From assembly GCF_921293095.1 (NCBI RefSeq), contig NC_060259.1, forward strand, positions 43,629,812 to 43,693,811: a stretch of DNA of 64,000 nucleotides, in the 5' to 3' direction. Positions within the stretch are counted from its first letter, which is position 1. Each line of letters starts with the position of its first letter. Under the pieces are notes generated by a model. That model was given only the letters and a program-made list of their open reading frames with translations, searched no databases and was not told where the DNA came from. The translations under genes were made by a program, and so were the position numbers. This stretch comes from Ischnura elegans. Lineage: Eukaryota; Arthropoda; Insecta; Odonata; Coenagrionidae. Below, one piece after another: positions 1-10,436 of this stretch.

Positions 1-540
1 AAATATGTAATTCTTTTGTACCATGCTTTCTGTAGATTGGATGGACTTCCATTCAATAACTCAGCGAGTATCATCTATTTTTAGAGTAAACTCGTTCTCC
101 CTAATTGCTTCATTGTTTCTTTTATAAATAGGTAAATATTGCATAAATAAAATCTTCAATCTCTTGCTGCATTGGGGTGGTTTCTCGAGAAGGCAAAGGT
201 CGGGTGCCTAATTTGATAACATCCATCCTTGATTTCAAGCGTATGAAGATTCCTACCTTCTTAAAATTTCCTTCTTTCCTTGACATACCCTCGTTTATAT
301 ACCGCTTAAAAATTATAGCATGCACTTCCCCTAGTGTGGGGCCTCAATATGGCAGGGAGTACTTGGGTTCCTACGCGCGAGGAAATATAAGAGGTGATGA
401 AAGGTTCCAAAGTAGAATACGCACTAAAAGGAGGTGATATAAGTCCACGAATTACACTGGAAAAAATATAATTATCGAAAAATCCGTGGAGCTACCAGTT
501 TCTTTAACTGTACCGGCAGTATTTATATTTTCCTTTGTAA
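1..540. other. No recognised feature
   Basis: AT-rich sequence with short chance ORFs only (up to 86 codons). I see no domain, repeat boundary or RNA gene. Confidence 0.5.
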
Positions 541-655
541 GCCACTGACGACTAAGTAGTGTTCTTAGTAGAAGCATACTAGCAAAATTGTATTCATGGA
601 TCGTTACAAAGGGCTACTAAGCTTAGTATGCTACCACGTTAGTAACCAGCTCTTA
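541..655 (+). repeat. Left arm of a diverged inverted repeat
   Basis: The reverse complement of this stretch aligns imperfectly with 2430-2565. Shared blocks include GAGCTGGTTA, TTAGTAG and ATCCATGAATAC. Both arms are rich in TTAGTA/CTAGTA words. The layout would fit old terminal inverted repeats of an element of about 2 kb, but I see no clear target duplication or transposase between the arms. Confidence 0.4.
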
Positions 656-2429
656 ATCGACATTCTGCCTTGACTAAGGTAATTACTAAATATGGCGGAC
701 CGTTGTGGATGATCGAACTCCGGTATTATTTGTATATTCTTATAAATGTTTTACGCATTTATGCCAATATGGAACACGAAAATCCATTCTTCAAGTAAGG
801 CAGGCAGCGCATGTTTTAGTGTAATTGTTGACAGGAATTGAATATTATTTGTAGCTGCAAGGAAACTACGACGAGCAGTTTCATTGTGCTTCTAGTGAAA
901 TTGATCATAACTTGTGCATTTAGTGTACCCCTAGCCGAATTAATTGCATATAGACGATGAAGTAAAGACTGAAGCGACAAGTGAAGTGATTTGTGAATGT
1001 ATAAGTTTCGATAAAAATATTTACTTCTTCCATTCTGGTTTAATCAACCGTACATATTTCCTTCAAAGGCATTCAACAGTTGCGAAGAGGATATGTCTCA
1101 CATTTGAAATAGTTGTTTTTTAGGGCCACAGCGAACGCGCATTAATTTTCATTCGTCTGTACACTTATAAGTTCTGTTTGATTTTACTACTTATGCTGGT
1201 CACTTCATCGTGAGCTTTCGCCAGTTTTTACATTTCACGCATTTCGTTGCGCTGTTATTTTGTTCTGGTTAAGGTACGATAGATAGTGAGTTTGGAAGTT
1301 TGTTAATGCTACAATAACTGGTTTAGCTATTTGCTTCAGCTCATTAATTTCACTGTCTACGTGATGGAAATGCGAAATAACATGAACTGATTGTAAATCG
1401 TAAGTGATGAGTGGATAGTGAGATGTAAAGAATCCTTTCGAACTTCAAGGAGTGAAAAGTCTTTTCTGTGTGCTAAGTGATTGGAAAACTGATTATGGTA
1501 CTATATTAATGTTACGTTATAATAATTTAAATAAATTGTGAGCCAAGTTTTTAATTGAATCCGTTGATTAGAAATGTACTGATTATAAGTATCATGAAGA
1601 AAGCTAGTGAAATGTACAGTGAAATGTTGTGTGCGTTGTAGTGTTATTTGTGAAATAATCAGCAATAAATAAGTGCAACATATTAGGTTATTATGCTTTG
1701 TTTTTATATTAACCACCTCTAGTAAACTATATGCCTTATTTTTCCGTACTTAGGCGCTGTCAATATTTGAAAAATTTTAATGTGGCGAGGCAGATTGTTG
1801 TGTTTCTTTCACTATAACATCTTAGGAGCTGCAAACATACGTTTCTAATTTCTCGCACGTGGGTGTTTGTAACGTAATAAATGTCTATAATTCACCCATT
1901 TACCTTAACGTTAATGTCTTTGCGATTCTTTTCAGCATTATTTTTTTTTATTTTTAGTTTCTACATTTTTCGTTTCGTCCGACACTGAAGTGTATTTCTG
2001 CTTTTCGAGAATAAATATGTTTAATACTAATGTTGCTAATTATGTTTTTCCATACTCATCACGCATGCACCAATGAACCAATGATATTAAATATCCGAAC
2101 TGCAAAAAATATGCAACATATATCACCAATGAATACACGGCCGTTTTTACAAGAATAACTGCATTTCAGATATAAAATGCTTCGGTGTTACACATAAATC
2201 TCTCCATTCTCAACGGTATAGGATAATTCTTTTTGCACAATAATCGAAAAATATATCTGCGATGGATTTACGACGAATTTTTTATTATCAAGTAAAAATT
2301 TCAATTCATTTTGCTGAATGACTTTCTTTTGTTTGATGGTTTTACGAATTTTCCGCGCCGCGGAGGAGTCGGATGCAGTGTTGCCAAGCGTAGCCTGACG
2401 GGTGGAACACAAATTGCTACCGAGTATCG
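656..2429. other. Spacer between diverged inverted repeats
   Basis: AT-rich and without a recognisable coding region. Reading frames are short and show no domain. It may be the interior of a decayed non-autonomous element bounded by the arms at 541-655 and 2430-2565. Confidence 0.4.
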
Positions 2430-2565
2430 GCTGCCGAGCTGGTTAGTAGCGTACTAGGTTAGTAGCTCACTTAATAGAATCCATGAATACCATATCCCTA
2501 GTAGGCGACTTAAAGGTCTTAGTATCCGGCTAAGTTAGTCGCCCTACTAGCGTGTTTTAGCGGAA
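2430..2565 (-). repeat. Right arm of a diverged inverted repeat
   Basis: Partner of 541-655 in inverted orientation, with the same GAGCTGGTTA, TTAGTAG and ATCCATGAATAC blocks and several gaps. Confidence 0.4.
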
Positions 2566-3860
2566 ATCCTTGAATACGGCCGTACCACACCTGTTTGATA
2601 AGTCGATTGAGTGTGAAAGAAAAATTGCGTTTGTAATAGCAGATATTTTGTTTCCAGTAACATGAAATTTTAGGAGCTAACCTTCTGCCCCATATGAAAC
2701 TCCACAACGTATTTCTCCTTAATACATCACATCTCCATTGACTTTGATTGTCTTTTAGCATTCGTTGACAATCTCTAAATCATATTGGTTCTTTGATTTC
2801 TTTCACATGTTTCACCATGTCCTTCTTGGTTCATCTATTGTCTAGAAACTTTTACTGCGCGGCTTAGGGCGCCATTATTTCTATGATTTTTGTGTTTAAT
2901 TTTATTAATTTTTATGCATTCAAATTTTTTATTTTTTCTTCTCTGTAAATATAGCCTTAATCATTTCTTAACGCAAGCACGGCTGTTTTTAAAAAAATTA
3001 TGGATCCTTGAAGTAATATATAGGTACCTTATATATTAAGTTGCTCTTATATAAATAATAAGCAAGCACGTACCACTAATTTCCATTTAATAAAAAAAAC
3101 ACATCGAAACCTCTGTTCGCGGAACTATCTGACCTAAGGGCAGAATTCAATTCCCCGGCAGAAGAATATAGCCATAGGGTATTTTGCAATCGTATAAATA
3201 TAGATCCTCTGGTTTACGTACTCTACCACTTACGGTCACTGGCATTTCCACTCTTTTACTGACACCATGGCTATAGGTTCTCTGACCAGTCTCTTAAAAA
3301 TCTAGTTTTCTTAATAAAAGGATTTCATTCTTCTAGCTAAAATTCCGACACTACAATACTGGCTGGGTAATATTAAGCGTTAAAATAAGGTTTTCTTTGG
3401 GTCATCCCCGATTTACGGACACCTCTCACTTACGAACACATATTCGAGACAAATACACTTTATGTGGAAAAATACGCGTGAGCAGGTACACTTTATGGGT
3501 CGGAAACATGGACTTTTGTGAATAAATATTTTCGAAACGAAATTTTCATTCGTAATAATTTGCTGATATTGTTTCGTATAAAGAGTATTTGCAATGGAAA
3601 ATATGGCACGGGGATATTCATTAATTCACTGTATTTGGATCAACGGTATGTTTTCAGCCAAGGTGTTTCGTTATTCGCCTGATATAGATCCATTACTCAG
3701 GGCCATAAAATAAAAGCTTTTTATGAGCATTTTCTTGTTTTCGAATAAAATCATTTTGTCTACTCTCACGTAGGAAGACGAGTGAAATGAAAGCGGCGAT
3801 GCAGATATCTTTTTCTATCAATGATCTTAGGTTTTCCCGGCGTATCAGTTGCAGAAAAGT
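2566..3860. other. No gene; one possible MITE relic
   Basis: AT-rich. Around 3403-3470 the run GTCATCCCCGATTTACGGA followed by CTTACGAAC resembles the ends of Tigger-type elements such as the one at 8550-9001. I found no matching second end, so it is at best a half relic. Confidence 0.35.
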
Positions 3861-4244
3861 TTCTCGGGTTTTCCACCGGTTGATGTCGTCCATGTCTCCC
3901 GACGTTTCGATCCACGACTTTTTGATCATCCTCAGGGGATCTTCCGAATGCCGTTCTTCAAATTTTTTTTTCCGTATACACTCCCTCCGAGTTCAGGTGT
4001 AACCTGATTGGTTCACGCTTGTTGAGGTTTTCCCGCCATTTTTGTCGTATTTCACCTTGACAAAAATGGCGGGAAAACCTCAACAAGCGTGAACCAATCA
4101 GGTTACACCTGAACTCGGAGGGAGTGTATACGGAAAACATTTTGAAGAACGGCATTCGGAAGATCCCCTGAGGATGATCAGCAAGTCGCGGATCGAAACG
4201 TCGGGAGACATGGACGACATCAACCGGTGGAAAACCCGAGAAAC
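3861..4244. repeat. Foldback element, two 186-bp inverted arms
   Basis: The left arm 3861-4046 and right arm 4059-4244 are near-perfect reverse complements separated by a 12-nt spacer. Mismatches concentrate near the hammerhead-like loop (left ...CGACTTTTTGATC, right GATCAGCAAGTCGCG). Each arm carries CTGAGGA, a stem-loop closed by GATC/GATC, then GAAAC (right arm 4168-4199). That is the order of a hammerhead ribozyme core. Such cores are known from Penelope-like retroelements, so I infer this is an inverted terminal piece of that kind. I see no coding capacity. Confidence 0.75.
4168..4199 (+). ncRNA. Hammerhead-like core (relaxed), right arm of foldback
   Basis: The sequence reads CUGAGGA, then a hairpin with GAUC/GAUC pairing, then GAAAC. 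The strand fits the CUGANGA...GAAAC consensus, but stem II has an unpaired U. I could not identify convincing stems I and III or the UH cleavage triplet, so activity is unproven. The left arm has the mirrored copy on the minus strand. Confidence 0.35.
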
Positions 4245-4449
4245 GTTTTTTCTATCAAGTTTTATCTCAGCACTTTTGGGTTTTTCATTTATGTCGCACT
4301 TGAACTTTCCATTACTTTTGCAAATGACTGGTAAAAATAGCTCGAGAGGTCTACTGACTTACTAATAACATAGCCTGTAACATAGAAGCCTATGGTGCCT
4401 GAATAAAAGTTTCAGGGGCTAAAATATCTTGAAATTATGTACAATTTTA

Positions 4450-4860
4450 CGAGAATGTGGATGGTGATTTTTTCATGTTTTCCACCACTTCCTTTGCTAT
4501 CGCAATTATTTTCCTGATATCCTCATTGCTTTATCCGTTTGCTTCGAGTGCTCTGCCTAAATACTTGAATTGTTCGATCAGCTCAATGTTTTGCCGAGCT
4601 ACTTTTACCTTGAGTTTCACATTCCTTGCTCCTTATAATTTTATGCTTTTCAATCCGCCACATCGCCTATTTTTCGAACTGTTAGTGGCAAAATACCGTC
4701 GGAAATTCGCAGATAAGTTGATGATGTCGTGTGCTTCTTTCGGACCTGTCAACACGTCTCAGCTTCTCTTCGCACTTGCCTGGTTCGCTGTTGATAGCAT
4801 TCCTGAGAGTGATTCCTTCCCCCCAGAGCGGTTCTTTCTGAACGATTGAATGAGCCGAAA
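4450..4860 (-). pseudogene. LINE reverse transcriptase C-terminal fragment
   Basis: On the minus strand this encodes a stretch reading IEQFKYLGRALEANG, then a stop, then SNEDIRKIIAIAKEVV. This is the FKYLG block plus the helix that follow the catalytic motif in AP-endonuclease LINE reverse transcriptases. The upstream part (VKLKVKVARQNIELIEQ) fits the same region. At least one in-frame stop and frame changes show it is dead. The 130-codon plus-strand ORF over the same bases is antisense noise. The clade is not resolved; it resembles the LINE at 41.1-43.6 kb. Confidence 0.7.
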
Positions 4861-6094
4861 CTCTAATGACGTCACAAACTCAATAAAAGTGGGCGTAAAC
4901 TCACCCACCACTTCATTTTAAAGTGGTGTTAAAATAGCCAAATGATGAAATTTTCTTTTTTGCCGTGACTATCACTTTCCTTACACCTACCGAATTCTTT
5001 CGATTATGAGTGAACGACCACAATCAGCGCGGAGGGTGGCGGACACCTTGACCACAGAGGGAAATGTTACGTGGCGGGGAATCTTCAAGTCAGGGATGAG
5101 CCTGTAAAGTATCCTGTACTTAAAATCTTCCCATTTTTGTCATCAAAAAATCGCTGGTTGTCTATTTCAGTAACTACCGATTCGATCGATAGATTTTTCT
5201 TCCTCATAGGAAAATCTACTAGAATTGGTAGAAAATTAATAGCGTATGCTTGGTTTTGCTATTTAGTGGGCTCTTTTCGCTCTGTAGCGTTAAGGTGTTT
5301 TTCCCCGTCCCCCCCTTCCGCTCCTATCCTTTCCCAGAGGCGTCGGCGGGCTCCCATCGCGGAGGCGCCTCTATCCTTTTTCCTTCCTCTCCAGCCCCTC
5401 CCCGGGTGATCGGACGGATCAAGCCTCGGGCTTGGGTCCCGGCCCCGGTGTGTTGTATCCTTAAGAGGGTTCACCTAGAACCCTCATCATCTCTGTCTAT
5501 TTCAGTGTGGGAAATTACACCCCTATCCCGTTTTACTACTTTCCAAAATCTGTGAGTTTCAGACAAGTTTCTTTTTTCAGGGTAGAGCTTCTACCCCTTT
5601 CCCAAACTTGGTTGATGAATTGTCTTAGTAGTTGTATCATTTAACGTGACGTGTATCTGACATGACCTGCCTTTAGTACATATTGTTATTTAGATAATTC
5701 TCTTTTAAGTCAATGTAAGTGAGGTTTCTTCTTTTTTAATCAACATATAGAATATATGTCGGGATATGACACTATGCTTGTACACCAACTTTCCCGCAAT
5801 TTTCATTAACTCCTGTATTTTTGGAGTCATTTTCTTTTTATAATCACTAAATCAAGAGCCTTTTACGCAACCATTAAATATATAGAGTAGTTGCATCATT
5901 CGATGAATAGACTTTTTAAGTCTAATCAAGTTCTTACAGAATGGCCTACGTTGTTACAAATAGAGCTGCAAGAAATATTTTTTCAATTAAAATTTAGATA
6001 AGCCATTTTCCCTTCATTTTTCGAATAAAATTGGGAAACCTACTTAAGGTTGATTTTATTTAAGCAGATAAGTAATAGGGAGAAATGCAGAGAT
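4861..6094. other. No gene; GC-rich patch and small hairpins
   Basis: Near 4867 there is a TGACGTCA palindrome, and 4890-4910 holds an inverted GTGGGCG/CACCCAC. About 5275-5490 is GC- and pyrimidine-rich. It ends in a perfect 8-bp hairpin (GAGGGTTC 5465-5472, GAACCCTC 5478-5485). This looks like part of a dispersed repeat, but no second copy lies in the window. The rest, 5500-6094, is AT-rich and featureless. Confidence 0.4.
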
Positions 6095-6158
6095 GCCTCG
6101 GTAGTTTAACTGGCTAAATCACTTCAGGGGGCATCCAGGTTCGAATCCCGGTCAAGGC
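6095..6158 (+). pseudogene. tRNA-like sequence (pseudogene or SINE head)
   Basis: It starts GCCTCGG and ends TCAAGGC, which can pair as an acceptor stem with one mismatch. TAGTTTAACTGG fits a Pol III A box and GGTTCGAATCC (6138-6148) is a perfect B box. At 64 nt it is too short for a complete tRNA, and the anticodon arm does not fold cleanly. I infer a tRNA-derived SINE head or decayed tRNA. Confidence 0.6.
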
Positions 6159-8549
6159 GAATTATAATTTTCTCCGTGGATTTTTGCGCAATTTTTGCAT
6201 TGCGGGTGACTCCGTCATTTTTCCACCGTGGCTAGTCCCGGTATACTTAAATTACTCATGCCAGTGTTAGGTACAAGAGCAGTTTCTTATCCTTGCCTAT
6301 CAAATGATATCTGGTAAAAAATCAACATACATTCCTTTTTATATCATCGTTAGACTTTTTTCACACAAAATGTCTCAATTAATCACTAGAGCGAGCGTAA
6401 ATGGCATGCCTGTATATATGGCCATGCCAAAATTATCCCAAAAAAGGGGAGCAGTGCCTGCTGAATAGTTAGCACACCGTCGATCAAATTGGCAATTTTC
6501 TCTTTCTGGCTGGATGAAACCAAGGTATCATTCTGAGGTAAAAAAGATGTCTTAAGATATCTATCAAAAACTCGGCTCCAGGACGGCAAATGGAATACCA
6601 GAGGAGCAAAATGAAATGCTCACTTCAAATCACAGTTTTAATAAGCTAACATGGATTGATTCCATTCACTTCTGATTTAAAGTTTGGCATTATCAGAGCT
6701 ATGAAAAATTAAAATAATTGGATGAAAAAAGCCCGTATGCCGAGTTATCTTCCAGTATAAGTGGGCATAGAAAGCTCTCTTTCCAAGCGTGCGTTATCGT
6801 ATAGAATTCCCAGGAACACGCAGGAGCTTGAACGAAGGCAGATAGATTATAAAGAGTACACCCTCCGGCACGAGAGGGTTTCCTTGGAGGAAATGGGCAA
6901 AGGCACAACCATGAATATTGCGGACGAGTCCGTAGCGAAAAAAAAAAAAAGAATATTTGTGCCTTATTTTTTTTGCACAGCGGTCTTGCCCTTGTGCCCT
7001 TTCAACCACCTTTAGCTGGGCTTCAGAGGCAAATTTCCGAGGGAAATAAATTATAAGAGTCAGAGGTCAACATGAAATGGAAAAATTCACGGAGCAGTGT
7101 AGTGACGAGGTCCGCGGGAGATTTCGACGTGTGGTGGCGGGGTAGCAAGGCGAAGAGGAAAACGGCGGCGGTGGAAAGAATTGAAGGATGAGACTCGAAG
7201 TGACACGCATGACCCGTTATAAAATTGGGGCTGAAATATTTGAGGGACTAGTTGCGTAAATAGGATGCGAGGAAGTCGACGTTGCTATTCTCTCGATAGG
7301 GAAAAACATCCAACGATGGGTATGGAGCAGCGCAGCGGATGTGAGTTGGGAGATTTCCGCGGATATTTTCCGACAGCGACAATAGTGTTTTTTTAAAGAT
7401 GGGACCGATTCAGTACGCTGAATCGAATGATTGTGCTGGGTTATGGTCATAAATTTGAGATTGAGAAGCCTAGTATATTCAGTTTTTCCTCATATTACGA
7501 AAGACCGCAGGAGATATCCCAAAGTTTATTGTATTTTTGTATTTATATGGAATTACATAGTTTTCCTTTATTTTCATTATGTTAAATAGTTTCTATAATG
7601 TCGCGCATGAAACAACAAATGATATCGCAAAGGTTTACATAAGTAATCACAAATGAGTCTTTTATCAGACAGCGCAACTTTTTATAGTTTTTCCCGAATT
7701 CGCTGATCGCCTAAAATCAATATGCTGCATATAACGCGAAATGCATTTAGTTTTTCCATGTGTGTACTGCGAATTACATACAGCATCTATATTTATACTA
7801 CCAGTGTGCCTGACATATAATGCACGTCTTGCGAGTAGAAATCCCAACAAAATATCTGAGCATAGTTGTGTCGATGTAACCAAAGGAATTGAATGCGTGG
7901 AGTGCTTAGGGTTTTTTTACCCCTCATCGTTTGCCAAATCCGCAGAAGGTGCCTGAAAAGTGGTGTATGAATATTAACTATCCCCCGAAACTGGGATCGC
8001 TTCTATCGTCATGACGAAAATTGGTGATTTAATTTTTTAAATTATAACCCCTTTACGACGTTTAAACCATTAAAATGGGGAAAATACGGTTTTCATTGCC
8101 TTTGTAAGATGCTCGAGGTGGTTGGAAAGTAACAAGAAACCGAGGTATATCGAAATCCCAACTTCAGTGCATTCAATCGGAAATATAAACAGTCATGATT
8201 TTAAAGCAACGGTTTTGACTATTTAGCGTTTTCTATAAAAATACCTCGCCTACAACGGGTCCTAATTAATATTGACCACATTCGTTATTAATGAATATTC
8301 CATCGGTTAAAAGGTGGATTGGTAATACTGGAGATTTAAAAAAATGATCCTTCCAATCGGTCGGGATTGGATAAAGAGTATCTCCATGTCGCCCATCAAT
8401 TCGCCGGAATCATGATTCTCATATGGTTTTCTTGTACGGTTTCATACGGGTATATATAATTTCGTTTGATTCCAAGAATGGCAAGCGGGGCAGGTCAAGA
8501 GTTACAATCTCCCCCTAGAATTTTTGGGAGCTACAGTCGTAAGTGTATA
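6159..8549. other. No recognised gene
   Basis: Mixed AT-rich sequence. About 7080-7200 is locally more GC-rich. ORFs up to 84 codons occur on both strands with no domain and overlap each other, as expected by chance. The first 150 bases may be the body of the SINE headed by the tRNA-like sequence. Confidence 0.4.
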
Positions 8550-9001
8550 CAGGCATCCCCCGAGTTACGTATGTCTCGACTTACGTAAATCCGTACTTAC
8601 GTAAGCGATAACCGTATTTCAAATGATTACGTTAATTTTCGAATGCGAGCGCGAAGAAGTAGATATTCGCTCGTACAACCTATGGAAGAAAAAATATCGA
8701 ATAGTTATAGAGTTTTTTACGTGCTAAAAATAACAAAGTGACCCATTTTTGTCATTCCTCGAAGGAAATTTCATTAATTTCTGTAGAAAAATCGCTTGTA
8801 AATCCCAAGTCAGCAATCAACGTGAAAATTTGCAGTTCTAGCGATGGATGTGGTAGCGTATGTGGTTGCGCTCATTCCTGTACGTTACAACTTGTTATAA
8901 AGCAATCTCTGAAGCGCCAACGCAAAGGTTCGACTTACGTAAATTTCGACTTACGCATAGTCTGCCGGAACGCATCTCTTACGTAACTCGGGGGATGCCT
9001 G
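8550..9001 (+). mobile_element. Tigger/pogo-type MITE, 452 bp
   Basis: The ends are inverted: CAGGCATCCCCCGAGTTACG at the left and its reverse complement at the right. TA flanks both sides (8548-8549 and 9002-9003). The CAGGCATCCCCCGA start is typical of the pogo/Tigger branch of Tc1/mariner. Inside the ends, CGACTTACGTAAAT-like words recur inverted, extending the terminal repeats imperfectly. No transposase frame is present, so it would depend on a transposase encoded elsewhere. Confidence 0.85.
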
Positions 9002-10158
9002 TACACTCTAAATGGATCCCCTCTCCCCTACCTCCCCCCCACCAAATTGTACTGGCTACGGCTCTGGTTGTTTCTCGTGGATCAGTCAACTGCGCCTTCT
9101 CCAAAGTTCCTTCGCGCATTGCCCTCTCTTGAGCCAACTTTGACTTCCTCTATTTCTGAAATGCAGCCGCAGAGCGCTGAGTGTCATTGAGTGTGCGGAG
9201 AGCTGAGTGTCGTAAATGCATTCGGAGATAACCTCTAAATAGGTCTTCCTCCAGAGATATGAAGTCGATGTTCCTTCCGGCGGTCATGTGACTAGCGGGT
9301 TGAATCACTTATTGTAAGTGAAAGTGAGTGAGCATTATGTCAAATATGGCCATTTTTACTCGCTGACGGTAGAAAAACTGCAAAAATTATAGTCCTATTT
9401 AGCAGGAATCCAGGGCATCGAGGTGCTATTGGTTTATTTTGTCAGTTTTTGCGAGTGAATTTAGGTAAATCTCAAAGTCATGGCTAAATTAATAACTATG
9501 ATAATGTTTATTCCACGCATAAAAACTATTACCTATAGTAGTAGGTACCCCATTGCAATTAAGTGTCCGTTATGGGGTTACCGACTCCTTTTACCTTTGG
9601 ATGTTTAAGATGTGCTGCTACATATTTGAATAGGGGAGTGTCAATGCTGGCAGTTATGAAGCAAATCCACGAGATGAACAAAAATATTTGAATGTTCTTA
9701 TGAATTAAATGCATGAAAGCACGAAACTAGGACACTCACATTGCACTGATCTACCTCATTCCATACATTACCCAATCAAATTAGATAAGTGCATAATTAA
9801 TGGTAAATAACCAATTTCTTACACTTTTACAATAATAATTTTCATTCTTTGCCAAAGTTATAAATTTAGGCAACGCACAATATATTTTGAGTACAATAAA
9901 TTGGAACTTTTGCTCAAAGATTTCTGCTCTAGGTCTTGGTACATCTACAATGTTGGAACTTAATAGGTTGGAACATTGTAAATTCAACAGGTATTGATAT
10001 AATATTTTAATTAAGGAAATTATTAAAGAAAAGTGTCAAATAAGTGGTCAATAGTTGCGGGCATAACTTTGTGGAAGTCTTACCTTAGGAATTTAATAAA
10101 TATAAACTTTTAATATAAGACACGGTCTCAGGCGTTACTTTGTGGAATTGCTTCATGT
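9002..10158. other. No recognised feature
   Basis: AT-rich after a short C-rich start (9010-9050). Only short frames without a domain. Confidence 0.45.
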
Positions 10159-10287
10159 TAAATGAAATAAAATAACTATGTTTTATTCCACACTTTATTT
10201 TAAATCGTACGACCGGTTTCAACACTTAGTGTTACCATCAAGTGACTATGAAGTGTGGAATAAAACATAGTTATTTTATTTCATTTA
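10159..10287. repeat. Foldback with perfect 37-bp arms
   Basis: Arms 10159-10195 and 10251-10287 are exact reverse complements. The 55-nt loop holds, on the minus strand (10206-10242), TTGATGG, an AACAC/GTGTT hairpin, then GAAAC and CGGTC. This is the hammerhead-like order seen in the foldbacks at 3861, 28340 and 57161, with a deviant first box. A partial echo, GTGTTGAAACCGGTC, lies at 10561-10576. Confidence 0.75.
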
Positions 10288-10294
10288 AAATATA

Positions 10295-10436
10295 AACTTG
10301 GCTATTTCCACATGGTGATTTATTGTGATTGACCATGGTTTAGCTTACCTTACCACGGTAAGTCACCTTGATAATGTTACGCCGTAACGAAACCATGGTC
10401 GGTCACAATAAATCACCATGCGAAAATAGCCAAGTT
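10295..10436. repeat. Inverted repeat with about 47-bp arms
   Basis: Arms 10295-10341 and 10390-10436 are nearly reverse-complementary, with a few mismatches. The spacer contains a smaller dyad, CTTACC...GGTAAG. It starts only 7 bp after the preceding foldback, so the pair may be one composite element or two nested insertions. Confidence 0.75.

Noticed and set aside
4457..4849. 130-codon plus-strand ORF as a membrane protein
   Set aside because: The opposite strand encodes a recognisable LINE reverse transcriptase region, so the plus frame is antisense noise.
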